A DNA stretch of 64,000 nucleotides, from positions 13,903,501 through 13,967,500 of the forward strand of contig JAYKKT010000086.1 of NCBI GenBank assembly GCA_036023115.1, written 5' to 3'. Source of the stretch: Brasenia schreberi (taxonomy: Eukaryota > Streptophyta > Magnoliopsida > Nymphaeales > Cabombaceae). The notes under the pieces are model-generated. The model did no database searches. It saw only the letters and a list, made by a program, of their open reading frames with translations, and had not been told where the DNA came from. The position numbers were made by a program, and so were the translations under genes. This document shows, piece by piece, positions 1 through 11,483 of the stretch (the first letter of the stretch is position 1; every line of letters begins with the position of its first letter).

Positions 1-483
1 CATGTTATGTCCCGAATTCCAAAGTAAGGGACTTTCCAGATTTAATTATGTATATTTACAATACCAAAAATAAAAATAAAAATAGTCTAGGAATTTCCAC
101 ATCTTAACTGTTTCAGATAAAATTTTGAGGAATTTTGGAGATCTGAAGATTGACAAAAAAATTAGGACAATCGGTTTCTTTCTAGGATTGAGTTTGATTT
201 TGGGTCAAGAAATAAACTCATGATTTTGCAAGTTTGCTTGAATTGAAATTTGGTTTTCAAAACATACCAAATCTGAAAATGATTTTCAAGCACCTAGGCT
301 GACCCCTGAGTATCGGTTCAAGAAGGTCTACTGCGAAAAGAACTTACTTCTCCACATTCGCTAAGAAGTCAGAAATCAAAACTTTGCTAGTTTAATGAAA
401 CTAGCTGGCACGCTTGCACACTCGTATTTGTGAATTAAGTTTTAAATCTCTTAATAGGCTTTGGAATAAAATTCATATCTACA
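1..483 (+). repeat. 3' end of a Tat-type Ty3/gypsy LTR (partial, runs off the left edge)
   Basis: The stretch at about 290-420 matches three other places in the window: 57077-57212 in the same orientation, and 8995-9132 and 46741-46876 in reverse. At 57 kb the matching stretch lies near the end of a long LTR that follows Tat-type pol genes, so I read this as the same LTR family. The LTR would end with ...CTACA at 483. Directly after it comes a TTTGGCACTCCTGG-like stretch, the kind of sequence that follows the 5' LTR in Tat-type elements. This suggests a plus-oriented 5' LTR. The family assignment is inference from shared sequence; the match itself is direct. Confidence 0.6.
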
Positions 484-510
484 GATTTGGCACTCCTGGT
501 AGAACGTGAG
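484..510 (+). other. Primer-binding-site / leader start of a Tat-type element
   Basis: TTTGGCACTCCTGG lies one or two bases after the presumed LTR end. Tat-lineage plant elements commonly carry a TTTGGCAC-type leader here. The other LTR ends of this family in the window (8932, 46686, 57277) lack it, as expected for 3' LTRs or solo LTRs. Confidence 0.45.
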
Positions 511-2676
511 TCTTAAAAAATCATTTTGATTCGGTTTTGTTTTCAAAAATCAATCCCAAATATCAAATCGTGATTCTCAATTTCTCTTTTTTAACTATTT
601 TGTTCTAGGTCGATTTTTCGACTTCAAATAATATCAAGTTCAGAGAGTTACTATGTGGTGTTGAATTGAGCCTCGTCCTCTACAAGTCAATTTTCGAAAA
701 GAATTTCAAAAGACTCTTTAAAAAATCGAGAGGATAGGATCGCTTTCCTCAAAAGGGAATTTAAAGAGTTAAGGATTGAGTTGAAAATCACCACATTAAG
801 CTAAGAGGCCGATGCGATAGAGTCTTACTTATCCCACAGCAAACAAGCAACGGTTCATAAGGGATTCCATCACTCCTAAAAGCCCAGAATGACCTTTAGA
901 TTTAAAGAAGAGGAACCGGTATATGAATCCTTCACTATTAAGGATAGAAGACCCTCCAACAATTATTGAAGGCCAATCAAAAGAGAAAAGAGTATACTCA
1001 CTATTTGATTTCTTTCATTCTAATTATCAAACTGATAGTTTCTCCTTTAGAAACTGATCATATCAGAACTAGCTTGCATGAATGGAGTGTTCTACAAGAT
1101 GACCTCATTTACAATCTTTGAATCATGACTTTGGAGAATAGTCAGGCCCAAGACAAATCTTGTCTCGTCACAGATAAGTGCAGAAACACAACGGTTGAAA
1201 GTTGGGATTATTATAGGAGCCAAGCCAAAAGAGGAAACATTTTGTTTGTTGTGGGCCTTCCAAGCCATTGATGCAAAATGGAAAGAAAATAGAAGAAAGA
1301 AGGTGAGCAAGGAAGAAGACTAAGCAAAAGAAAGGAGACTTGTGTGAGAAGTTTCAAAAGTTTGCAAGCATGAGAATAATCATCTCAACAATCTTATTAA
1401 AGTTTCAGTCATACACATGATTTTTGCCTTGCATCCCGAAGCAACAACATAATTAACATACATCATATGAGTTGTTAAATACAATAATGTTGACTTTGGA
1501 ACTTTCAGAGCAATGAAAAAGGCAAGAATAAATAATTAAATGCATTCAATAAAAGAGCACACTAGGGGTCATGCACCAAACAATAAAACAAATATACAAA
1601 TTGAATTAAATATAAGGCCCTTTCAATATACAATTCGAGTAACATCAAACTAAGCATCTCACTCCAACTATCAATGCCAAGTTAGTAATGCATGCAACTT
1701 CGTAGACTCCCGGGCCCAGTCTCTAGCCAAGTGCACTTCCACTTCACTTGTGGTTGAAGCTTGGGATTTTAGGGTATTAAGATTAGAGACAATTAGAGAC
1801 AACTAAAGACAGATCATTGGCAATCTCATTCAAAAGATTATAAAGGAACATAATTGTCATATGAGGCTAGCAATTTCAGTGCAAGTAGAAGAGTGAGCTA
1901 CTTTTAGCTCCTTAACACGAGAAGCCGCTTTGTTGAACTTGGTAGATATCTCACTCCGAGTTGCATAAAATTAACTTGCTCGATCTTATCACAAACACAC
2001 AGAGCCTCGTTAGCTCTCTTAACTACTTCTAGGGGGATAGCTTCATGTACAATGTTTTGAGAGTAGTTTAAACCCTCTAAGAAAGTGCTCCCATTGGAGG
2101 GCATGTCCTCATCAAGCTCGGTTTCTATTGAAGAAAGCCGACCTTGAAGTTGGTACATGAAAGGATATCGAGGTGACTAAGGTCAAGAAGGCTCTTCAAG
2201 AATAACCACCCTCCAATCAAACACCTCCAAAGCTTAGCGAACAGGCGAGCTACTTGACAGTGTATATTCCCTACTAGAAACATTGTGATTGGAATCTTGA
2301 ATTAATAAACTTTGCAAGAACACCATACTTGGTTGACATTCATAAAAAGCAGCAATTGGTCACACACAGTAGCACAAATCTCCTTACCATGATGTTGTCA
2401 AGGTCCTCAGAGGTAGAGATGGAGATTGCACTCTCTCACTCATGAAACATCATCAACCTCCATCATTGACTTTCTCCCATAGTTGTTTGTTGCAAAGCTT
2501 CTTTTTGTGCTCTCTTGTAAGAGCATGCAAAAGCACGATCTCTTGTCAATGCAAAATGAGGTATCTTAGAAGGATGATATCTACTAATGTACTATTGGCG
2601 AGCACTGCCTAACCGAGGATTGTTATTTGTGGGTGTATCCCTGCCATATTCGGTAAGGTTTCATTATAGAAGTATG
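511..2676 (+). other. Degenerate leader/internal region of the Tat-type element; no gene recognised
   Basis: About 2.2 kb of AT-rich sequence between the presumed 5' LTR and the copia insertion. No open frame longer than about 84 codons occurs, and none resembles gag, protease or a host protein. It is probably the untranslated leader of the element plus rearranged material. I see no RNA gene, tandem array or promoter that I can support. Confidence 0.4.
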
Positions 2677-2698
2677 TGTTGATGTTTGATGGTTTTAA
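2677..2698 (-). repeat. LTR-end fragment, left part (interrupted by the copia element)
   Basis: Starting with TGTTGATG, this piece joins across the copia insertion to 8874-8930. Together they match 16695-16770, the inner end of the LTR of the second copia element. It is a short relic of that LTR family, and it served as the target of the later insertion. Confidence 0.5.
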
Positions 2699-2903
2699 TG
2701 TCAGAGATTATCCGGCTCTTACCTTCTGTCTACTGGGTCATCGGAGTTTCAGTGAGCGCAGCGGATGTTGAGGTCGCAAGGTTTCCACACGAGGGTTTTC
2801 TCAGACGACTGTAAATCAGTGAATCTGTGAGACTCTGTTAATCTATAAAACTCTTTGTGTGAGTCTCTGACTTTCTCACTCTTATTCACCTTGTAAGGGG
2901 CTG

Positions 2904-2915
2904 CCTTTTTATAGG
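2904..2915 (-). promoter_or_regulatory. TATA box of the copia LTR
   Basis: CCTATAAAAAGG on the minus strand, conserved in the partner LTR at 8672-8683. It marks the U3/R region. Transcription would run leftward, starting about 30 bp further on. Confidence 0.65.
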
Positions 2916-2971
2916 CACCCGCTCTCCCGTCGTCTGGCATTCTCCTCTCGTGGCTTCCCTCGTCTGGGAGT

Positions 2972-3069
2972 GGTAACGGATGGCCGTTACCGAATTTTTC
3001 AGTAACGGCTGTCCGTTACATATCCGGCCTCTTCTCAAGTAACGGCTGGATGGCCAGTCCAGCCGTTAC
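2972..3069 (-). promoter_or_regulatory. U3 hairpin array with repeated AACGG/CCGTT cores
   Basis: Three inverted repeats lie in a row: 2972-2991 (8-bp arms), 3002-3019 (7-bp arms) and 3039-3069 (12-bp arms, 7-base loop). Each is bracketed by GTAACGG and CCGTTAC. They sit roughly 60-155 bp upstream of the TATA box. CNGTTR and AACGG are known cores bound by plant MYB proteins. That these sites drive the element is inference. Confidence 0.5.
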
Positions 3070-3100
3070 CCGAGCCGAGAATTGTCATTACATTGTAACA

Positions 3101-3112
3101 TCTCCCACTTGG
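3101..3112 (-). other. Polypurine tract of the copia element
   Basis: Read on the minus strand, CAAGTGGGAGA lies immediately before the 3' LTR start TGTTACAATG. This is the expected place for the plus-strand DNA primer. The second copia element keeps the equivalent stretch at 11484-11493. Confidence 0.75.
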
Positions 3113-3259
3113 CCATTCGAGTCAAGTGTATCGACATACTGGTTTTCCTCCCACTTTCCCAGGGTTTTCCCTAGTTATGTCGATCCCTGATTACTATTGC
3201 AATCAGAACCTTTTGTGTGGTTATTTCCCTACACAACAAATCATCTGTTGTATGGTTAT

Positions 3260-6200
3260 TTACCTATACAACACATATCTCAAACCCATGTTTCTAACAT
3301 GTTTTGAGAAGAGTTCTTTTGTTATGCCTTTGGTTAAGGGGTCTGCCAATATGTCTTCTGTTGGCATGTATGAGATGGATATTTCCTTTCTCATAACCAT
3401 ATCATGAACATAGTGGTATTTTACCATTATATGCTTGCTTTTTGAGCAATCTGCTCCACTCTTAATAAGAGTAATTGCTGCATTGTTATCGCAATAGATA
3501 ACCACCGGCTCATCTGTTATTTCCAGCTTCAAATCACGTATGAAGCGGGTTATCCAGACAGCACTTGTTGCAGCCATACAACAAGCAATATACTCAGCTT
3601 CCTGTGTATGCAATGCTACACAACCCTATTTCTTACATGCCCAAGAAACAACAATACCTCCAAATAAGAATATTTGTCCTGAGGTTGATTTGCTGTCATC
3701 TTTGCTCCCAGCAAAGTCAGCGTCTAAGTATCCTACCACTTCTAATTCATTTGCTTGAAAATATAGTTTCAAGTCCTTTGTTCCTTTCAGATATCTTAGA
3801 ATCCTTTTTACAGTTATCCAATGCTGCCAACCTAGATTACTTTGATATCTACTGACAAGACCAATAACAAAGTTGATATCAGGTCTTGTACACAACATAG
3901 CATACATCAAGCTGCCAACAGCTTGAGTATAAGGAACATTAGGCTTATCGTCTCCTTCACCGGGACAATCAACCTTACTTAGTTTTACTCTTTTTGCAAC
4001 AGGTGTATTTGCAGACTTACATTCACCCATTTTGAATTTCTTGAGGATATAGTCTATATATCTCTCTTGACTCAGGCATAAGAGTCTAGATCCTCTATCT
4101 CGAGAGATCTTTATACCCAATATATAGGATGCTTTTCCCATATCTTTCATTTCGAACTTGGAGTTCAACCATGACTTGGTTTTGATAATCATTTTATTGT
4201 CATTTCCAGTCAACAATATGTCATCGACATACAAAGATAAGATGACAAAGTGGCTCCCACTATTCCAAACATAAACACAGTGATCAAGTTTGTTAGCCAC
4301 AAACCCAAGTTCTATAGTGGTATTTTGAAAAGTCAAATACCATTGGCGAGGTGACTATTTTAGGCCATATAGGAATTTTTTCAACCTATACACTTTATCT
4401 TCTTCGCCTTCAATCACAAATCCTTCGGGCTGTTGCATGTATATGATTTCTTCTAGATCGTCATTTAGAAAGGCGGTCTTCACATCTAACTGATGTAAAT
4501 TCAAATCATAGTATGCAGATATTGCCAGGATTATATGTATGGATGCAAATTTTGCAACTGGAGAATATGTCTCAACATAGTCTATCCCTTCCTTTTGCGA
4601 AAAACCCTTTGCAACCAACCTCGCTTTAAACTTATCAATTGTACCATCAACCTTATATTTCTTTTTAAGAACCCATTTACAGCCTATAGCTTTTCTTCCT
4701 TTTGGCAAATCAGCCAATTTCCAAACTTGGTTTTTCTCAATGGATTCAATTTCCTCATCCATGGCTTTCTCCCAGTCTGTTGCTTCTGATGAATTCATTG
4801 CTTGCTGATAAGTCAAGTTATCAGTCAATTCATCAAAATCTACTGAATTACACACTTCTTCTGAAAGGTAAGTGTGATAATCCTTTAAATAGGATGGAGT
4901 GGCTCTTAGCCTCTTATGTCCAATTAAGGTATCGGTAGTTTCAGGAAGTTCTTCTATGGGCTCAAAAGATGATTGGTCAAAATCTACCAAATCATCAACA
5001 TACTCTTCATTGTTTTCTAGGATGTCATTCTTAGAATCTTCTAAGAATTCAACATCTCTACTTTCAATAAGTCCTTGGTCCTTATGATAGAACCGATATC
5101 CTTTTGAACCTTTTGGATATCCAATAAATATACACCTCAAGGACCTACTGTCTAGTTTATCTCTAGACTGTTCAAGGATCTTGATATGTGCAATTGATCC
5201 CCATCTCCTGAGATGACCTAGGTTGGGTTTTCTCCCAAACCACATCTCATATGGTGTAGTGAACACAACTTTACATGGTACTCTGTTGAGCACGTAAACA
5301 GCTGTACTTACCGCTTCTCCTCAAAATACCCTTGGTAGAGAGGCATCAATAATCATAGACCTTATCATATTCAATAAGGTTCTATTGTACCTTTCAGCTA
5401 TACCATTTTGTTGAGGTGTTCTAGGCATTGTATTTTGTTTAGTAATACCAAAGTCTTTACAGAATTCTAAAAATTCTGCTGAGGTATACTCACCTCCTCT
5501 GTCTGATCTCAAGACTTTGATAGTATGCCCCAATTGATTTTCTACTTCTTGTTTATATTCTTTAAATGCTTCAAGTGCCTTTGATTTATGTGCTAAAAGA
5601 TATATATACATATATCTAGAGTAATCATCGATAAAGGTTATAAAGTAACCTTTTCCTCGATGTGTCTTTACTCTAAAAGGATCACATAAATCTGTGTGAA
5701 TAATCTCTAACAGGGTTGTTGCCCTTTTTGTTTCCTTGGGAAAGACTTTCCTTATCATTTTTCCTTGTATGCAAGCTTCACATTTGTTGAAAGTCTTTTC
5801 CTCAAATTCGGGTAATAAGTCAAAGTTGGATAATTTCCTCAACTATTCCAAACTTATATGCCCTAGGCGTTTATGCCACATATTCATATCAACAGAAAAG
5901 ACACTTTCAATATAAATAGAAGATTGGTGATTTTTATTATCGGATAACTTGAATAGTACATGTTCTACATCAAATTCTCCTGAGAACAAGATTCTCCCAT
6001 GTTTTTCCACAGTCACCTTGTTGGGTACAAACCTAACTTCAAAACCTTTCTTTACTAAGGCAGGAACTGAGACCAAATTGCACCTTATAGATGGCACAAT
6101 TAACACATCGGTCAATACAATTAGTTTGCCTTGTACAAATATCCTAAAGGATCCAATACCCAAAACATCGAAAAAAGTATTGCTTCCCATGTACACACGA

Positions 6201-7183
6201 TGTTCTCCGGGTTGATATTCTTTTAGATCAATTGCCCCTTCCTTGGTTTTTGAGATGTGTCTTATAGCTCCGGAGTCTATCCACCAACCTGTAACTAGGC
6301 GGTCCAAGTATAGGCATTCTGAAATTACACAGATTATGTCCTGCTTCTCCGATTGTCCGCGTTGTGGGTTGTTTCCTCCACCTTTCTTGTTGCGGCAGTC
6401 CCTCTTGTAGTGCCCCATCTTTCTACAGTTGAAGCACTTGATCCGGGAAGCGGTTTCTTGTGATTTCTTAAAAGCTTCATCGTCTTTCTTCTTATTCTTG
6501 CCAAACTTTTTATTTGGTTTCTTTTTCTGATTGGATTTGGAGCTAGATGCCAACTCATCCTGGACTACTAGCAGTTTTTCCCTTTTGTTTTTGAGCATGT
6601 ATTATTGCTCAATTTCTAGCTTTAGGGGTAATTTCGAAAGGTTGATTTTAGGCCCTAACCTTAAGGTAATGGTTACCACATTCCATAATGGAGGTAGACT
6701 GTTCAGTATAGTTGATATCTGCATTGGTTCGGGGATGATTGATTTTGCTACAGCTAAATTCCTAGCCATTACTAGCATATGATTTACATGTTCTACTACA
6801 TTTTCTCCTTCTTTCATTCTAAAGGAGTTGTATTTTTGTAGTAGCAACTGCACATGCAACTTTGCAGTTGTATCATACTTAGCTGTTAATGAGTCAAACA
6901 GCTCTTTCACAGTCTCAAATTCTTCAAAGACTATAATCAGGTCATCCTCCATATAAGTTAACATTACAGTTCTTGCTATGGTATCGTCTTTTAGAAATGT
7001 TTTATACATTTCTAATTGTTGTTGATTTGCGTCTGGTGGTGGAGGACGCATTGTTTCCTTTAACACATACTCTACACCTTCTAGTGTTAGAGCTAACGGG
7101 ATTCTTCTCTTCCATGTCTAGAAGTTTAGACCGTTTAGTTTTTCTGTTTTTGCCAATTTGGATACACATATCCTAGAACTCAT
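3260..7183 (-). pseudogene. copia gag-pol polyprotein with six in-frame stop codons
   Basis: One frame of 1,308 codons runs from an ATG at 7183 to a stop at 3260. It is interrupted by stops at 7118-7120, 6602-6604, 5843-5845, 5321-5323, 4355-4357 and 3626-3628, with no frameshift. Domains in order: gag (about 7183-6600); zinc knuckle CFNCRKMGHYKRDC (6395-6436); aspartic protease with WWIDSGA (about 6255-6291); GAG-pre-integrase WHKRLGH (about 5850); integrase with HTD, RSDRGGEY and PQQNGIAER carrying the D, D and E residues; reverse transcriptase with LYVDDILL (about 4200-4235); RNase H with DADFAGS and QEAEYIA. Several stops fall at positions where the family usually has Q or W, which suggests C-to-T or G-to-A changes. 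No single product can be made from it. Confidence 0.93.
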
Positions 7184-8449
7184 TTTTGTTTGGCAAAAAT
7201 ACTAAGCAAGCGGCCTTTTTCTAAAGGAAACAAAGGAAAAACACAAAGCAAGAAACACGTTAACTTGATGCAGAATTAATAATTTTCCTAAGGGTTTTTC
7301 TGCCTCTAAACCCTTAAACGAATACCAAGGGATAAACATGTAATTTTACTTATTTATCCCTTTTGTATTTTTATAAAAATCACAAGGACAAACTCGTAGA
7401 ATCACTATTTGGTATTCTTGTAAAATTCACAACTGATCGGGGTTAAAATCGTAATTTTAACTCTTAGGGCGAATCTATAATTTTTCAAAAAGGAATTGGG
7501 GTAAACCTGTCTTTTGACTGAATGGCAGAAACGATATTTTCCAAAACGGGTTGGATAAAACTATAAATTAACAGCCCCCAATATTTTTGTAATTTTCAAA
7601 AAAGACCAAGGGTAAACTTGTCCTTTTTCAGTGGCAATTTCGTAATAATAAAAAAAGATGGGGGCAGTTCCGTCTTTCTCTCTCAAAACCTGAGGCGGTT
7701 TCAGAAAACCACTGGTGGTTTTCAGGAAACCGACGGCGGTTTTGAAAACCGCTTGTTTTCCCTCTGCGGTTTTCTGAAAACAGCGGTTTTGTTTTTTTTT
7801 TATATCGCTTATAAACGCGAAAAATAAAAAAGGTTTTTACAAGTCTAGATTTTTCCAGAGAGAGAGAGAGAGAGAGGGAGGGAGAGAGAGGGGGTTTCAG
7901 CCGATGGCCGACCGTCGGCGTCGGTTGTCGGCTGTCGGGTTCTTCTTCTTCCAGGCACTCCAGCCAGCTGCTCTTCATCGTTTGCTGTTTCTGTCTTGCC
8001 TTCGAGCTTTTTTCGGCTTGCCGTTGTTCTGCCTTTTTGGGGCTTTCCTCCGGCCTTCCTCTAGCTTTGCCTTTTGGGGCTTTCCGCCAGCCTACCTCTA
8101 GCTTTGCCTTTGGGGCTTTCCGTCGGCCTACCTCTGGCTTTTCCTTTGGGGCTTTCCGCCGGCCTGCCTCTAGCTTTGCCTTTCGGCTTTCCACCGGCCT
8201 GCCTTTGGCTTTGCCTTTGGTCTTTCCGCCGGCTGACCTCTGGCTTTGCCTTTGGGGCTTTTCGTCGGCCTGCCTCTGACTTTATCTTTGGGCTTTCCGC
8301 TGGCCTGCCTCTGGCTTTGTCTTTGGGCTTTCCTTCGGCTGGCCTCTTACTTCCCTATCTGACTGCCGACCGTCGACTTCTCTCTCTTTTTTAAAAAAAA
8401 AATTCTAACCCTCTTCTCCCTTTTCTTTTTGTTTTTTTTTGCAGGGAAC
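7184..8449 (-). other. Untranslated leader of the copia element with tandem repeats
   Basis: About 1.27 kb between the primer site and the gag ATG. The part at about 8030-8345 is an imperfect tandem array with units of roughly 36-37 bp (plus-strand theme GGGGCTTTCCGCCGGCCTGCC). Purine simple sequence (GA)n lies at about 7857-7892. The long open frames on both strands here are by-products of the repeats. The second copia element has a related, shorter array at about 16290-16410. Confidence 0.6.
8030..8345. repeat. Imperfect minisatellite in the copia leader (unit about 36-37 bp)
   Basis: About eight units share the plus-strand core GGCTTTCCGCCGGCCTGCC followed by TCTGGCTTTGCCTTTG. It is translatable on both strands as low-complexity peptides, which I do not count as genes. 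Confidence 0.7.
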
Positions 8450-8464
8450 GAGGCCCTGATACCA
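8450..8464 (-). other. Primer-binding site of the copia element
   Basis: On the minus strand TGGTATCAGGGCCTC follows the 5' LTR after one base. It resembles the plant copia site TGGTATCAGAGC, complementary to initiator Met-tRNA, with one mismatch in the first 12 bases. Confidence 0.8.
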
Positions 8465-8465
8465 C

Positions 8466-8868
8466 TGTCGGAGATTATCTGGCTCTTACCTTCTGTTTGT
8501 TGGGTCGTCGGAGTTTCAGTGAGTGCAGCGGATGTGGAGGTCGCGAGGTTTCCATATGAGGGTTTTTTCAGACGACTGTAAATCGGTGAATCTGTGAGAC
8601 TCTGTTAATCTGTAAAACTTTCTGTGTGAGTCTCTGACTTTCTCACTCTTATTTCACCTTGTAAGGGGCTGCCTTTTTATAGGCACCCGCTCCCCCGTCG
8701 TCTGTCATTCTCCTCTCGTAGCTTCCCTCGTCTGGGAGTGGTAACGGATGGCCATTACCGGATTTTTTGGTAACGGCTGTCCATTACATATCCGGCCTCT
8801 CCTCAGGTAACGGCTGGATGGCCAGTTCAGCCGTTACCCGAGCCGAGAATGACCATAACATTGTAACA
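8466..8868 (-). repeat. 5' LTR of the copia element
   Basis: Partner of 2699-3100. It keeps the minus-strand TATA box at 8672-8683. The GTAACGG hairpins are partly decayed: two CCGTTAC arms read CCATTAC here. Confidence 0.95.
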
Positions 8869-8873
8869 TTTAA

Positions 8874-8930
8874 GTCTCTTGTTCCCTCCGATGATCTCAA
8901 CAATAACTTGCACAGTTTTGGGTTGTGTAG
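8874..8930 (-). repeat. LTR-end fragment, right part
   Basis: Continues 2677-2698 across the copia insertion and matches 16715-16770 (shared GTTCCCTC, GATGATCTCAAC and TTTTGGGTTGTG). It breaks off where the Tat-type LTR end begins at about 8932. Confidence 0.5.
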
Positions 8931-8931
8931 T

Positions 8932-10950
8932 TGTACACGTGAATTTTTATTTAAAACCTATAAAGATTTGAAATAAAATTCTCGAAACTATGTCGTGTGC
9001 GCGAGCATGCCAGTTAGTTTACTAAAACTAACAAAGATTCAATTTCTGACTTTCTTAGACGATTGTAGACAAGTGAGTTCTTATCGACGTAGGACTTTTT
9101 GAACCGAAGCTCAAGGGTCAGCCTAGACACTTGGAAATTATTTGAAATCCGTTAAATTTTGAAAAAGCAAAATCCTAATTTGAAAGTTTGAAGTTGTGAT
9201 TTAGTTCTTGATTTTGGAAAATTTCAGGTTCTGAAAAACAGAAACTGGTTCCGTTTTCAAAGACCTGTTCTCTAATTTTTTAAAATATTTTTGTGTTTTC
9301 AAAAATTCTGCAAATTAAATAAAGGATAGACATGTATGTATAGAATCATAAAATATTTTTGTTTTAGATTTTAATACTACAGATTATCATAATTAAATCT
9401 AGAATTACACATTATTCAGGCATTTGGAACAGATCTGTACCAGAACATCAGAGGATTAGACAAACTACGATATTTTGGTACTCAGCCATTCAATTTTTAT
9501 GAAATTAGTCTTGTTGGAAAGGTATGGATGTAAACTTTTCAAAGAAACCATTTTCACTTGATTGATATAGTATGTACAGAGTTATTCAAGAAATAGCAGA
9601 CATATGTCATAGAAATTTTTGACTTTCTAGAACTTATTCTCGTTTTTGTAAATCTTTTCAGATTTAATTAACAATATTTAATAATGTATAAAATCTTGAA
9701 AATTTTATCAGATATTCATGCATATGTGACGAGCCAAATCTCGACTTGATTGGATCAACAGATAATTACAGAGAAATCCATGATCAGTCGTGTGCAGAGT
9801 GTAGTTTCAAGATTTCAGATTTTCAATAAGAGTGTGTGTGTGCTAGTTTCAACTTAAACAAACCTGTAGCTTAATGATCACCCTTAATCCATGGAAGTAA
9901 AGAGGTTTACAATCTTCAATCATCCATAGAGTAGAAAGAATTAACAAAAAAAAAACATCAAAGGATCATTTGTTTTCATTAATACATTCACCAGAATATG
10001 CAAACTTAGACCGACTTTCCACCTATTTCACTTACCGTAAGATGAAGGAAGGAAGATGACTTGTGGCGGCCGGCGGTGGAGGTTCTCTAACGAATGTTTA
10101 GAGGCTGACGATGACCTCTTTCTTCCTTCTTTCTCTCCCTTTCTCTATTTCTCCTTCTCTCCTACTGGACTGTCCACCTATTAGGATCTACAACTGCAGT
10201 AAAGGATGGAGTTTGGGAATCGATGGCTGATATCATGGAGCTGTCTTGGCTCCCTTTTTATAGGTCATGGGTTGCCTATCACTTGCAGTTATTGATAAGG
10301 TAACTTGCCTTATCATGATGGGATGTAATAAAGCAAGAGAAAGTTGCCCCTCGCCTTCCAAATCGAGTCAGGTGCTGTTGAAGGTAAGTTGACTGCACTT
10401 GCTAAAATCTGATCGATTGATATTCCTTGGTGGCTGAATTCGGCTAGGGCTTGGAAGGTTGGCTGACTTTCCCAAATCCAGATCACAATGTTGTCCGTTT
10501 TGCTGATTTTGGAGTTGTTGAGGTCATTGAATTTAGCCATCTTTTGTCAAGAGCAGAGTTCAGCTAGCTGTTGCTTGGAGTACTTATCGAATCAGGCCAA
10601 GAGAAGGTAGGTGGTTGACCTTGGCTGAAAGTGGAAACTCTATTGATTTAGGAGTTGTTCACTGCTGAAATGGTAAGTGACGGTTGCTTTGTTGCTGAAC
10701 TTGATTAATTTTGGGAAGCTGCCGTCATCATTAATCTTGGCCAAGATTTGAACTCATGCTAAAATAGGTTCCATCTGCCTTGTTATTTGTCCATTTGATA
10801 AGATCGATTGAATTTGGTAAGATGTTGGCTTTCTGGAAGTTGTTCATGACCCATGTATGATGCATCTTCTTGCCAAACTATTTGATGTAATCGTCCAGCC
10901 CCTAACACGTGGTAGATTGGCCTTGTGTCTTACCAAATCATGGACCCAAG
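8932..10950 (-). repeat. Tat-type LTR in reverse orientation (right boundary unresolved)
   Basis: The family-specific stretch lies at 8995-9132 in reverse orientation. The LTR end is at about 8932 (TGTACACG). A minus-strand TATA box (CCTATAAAAAGGGAG) lies at about 10252-10265. No TTTGGCAC leader adjoins, so this is a 3' or solo LTR. Where U3 begins cannot be fixed because the partner LTR is absent. No gene is seen inside; short open frames on both strands show no recognisable domain. Confidence 0.5.
10252..10265 (-). promoter_or_regulatory. TATA box of the reverse Tat-type LTR
   Basis: Minus-strand CCTATAAAAAGGGAG, at the position expected from the LTR orientation. Functional status is unknown. 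Confidence 0.4.
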
Positions 10951-11483
10951 CTACTTATTGCAAGTTCCATAATTTGTCTACGTTTGAAGTTGGTAAGTTC
11001 TTTCTTCGTAGCTTGCCAACTTGATCCACTTTCCTTTCTTGAAAGATGTCTTTCCATTCCCAAGCGTCGCCTTTCCTTCCTTAAATGTTGACTTTCCTTT
11101 TTGGATGACTTTTTTCTGGGCATTGACTTTCTTTCTTTAACGTCGACTTTCCTTTCTCGATACTGACTTTTCTTTTTTTTGTACCTGAAACTAAAAATGA
11201 TAAATTACCTTGTCCAACAACACTGAAATTGGTAGGTGCTCGATCGTTGCCTCTTTTTTTTGTTCATACCATCTCCTCTTTCCGAGGAATTTACCTCCTT
11301 CCAGTCCAAATTTATATATGGCAGGTTTCAAACACTTTATAAAAAAATATTTTATATTTGAAAACATCAAATTTAATGAAATCTTCAAATATTGCTTTGG
11401 AAAAGCACTGAGTTTCATTCCCAATTTTTATTTGCAAGGGTGACCTACTTTTGCTCTGTGAAATCTTCAAATATTGCTTTACA
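10950..11483 (-). other. Purine-rich 3' untranslated debris with GACTTTCC repeats; 21-bp direct repeats
   Basis: At 11030-11175 the plus strand repeats a GACTTTCCTTTC-like theme about every 22-28 bp. Read on the minus strand this is a purine-rich run like the one downstream of the Tat-type pol at 53.8-54.0 kb. Two identical 21-bp copies occur at 11378-11398 and 11460-11480, the second ending directly at the 3' end of the second copia element. No gene is seen. Confidence 0.35.

Larger units (their letters stand above)
2699..3100 (-). repeat. 3' LTR of the copia element
   Basis: Matches 8466-8868 along its whole length and has TG...CA ends in minus orientation. It contains a minus-strand TATA box (CCTATAAAAAGG, 2904-2915). 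Upstream of the TATA box (2972-3069) are three hairpins built on GTAACGG/CCGTTAC. Confidence 0.95.
2699..8868 (-). mobile_element. Ty1/copia LTR retrotransposon, structurally complete, coding region broken by nonsense codons
   Basis: A 6,170-bp element read on the minus strand. It has LTRs of 402-403 bp with TG...CA ends (2699-3100 and 8466-8868). The 5-bp target-site duplication TTTAA is perfect (2694-2698 and 8869-8873). A purine tract abuts the 3' LTR at about 3101-3112, and a primer site starting TGGTATCAGG lies one base inside the 5' LTR. The order gag, zinc knuckle, protease, integrase, reverse transcriptase, RNase H is that of Ty1/copia. The two LTRs differ at roughly 30 positions by eye, mostly transitions, so the insertion is old but recognisable. 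Six in-frame stops make it non-autonomous now. It sits inside older LTR debris, not in a gene. Confidence 0.95.

Noticed and set aside
7628..8394. Long open frames on both strands (up to 188 codons) in the copia leader
   Set aside because: They arise from a tandem repeat whose unit lacks stops in several frames. The peptides are low-complexity, and the region lies between primer site and gag.
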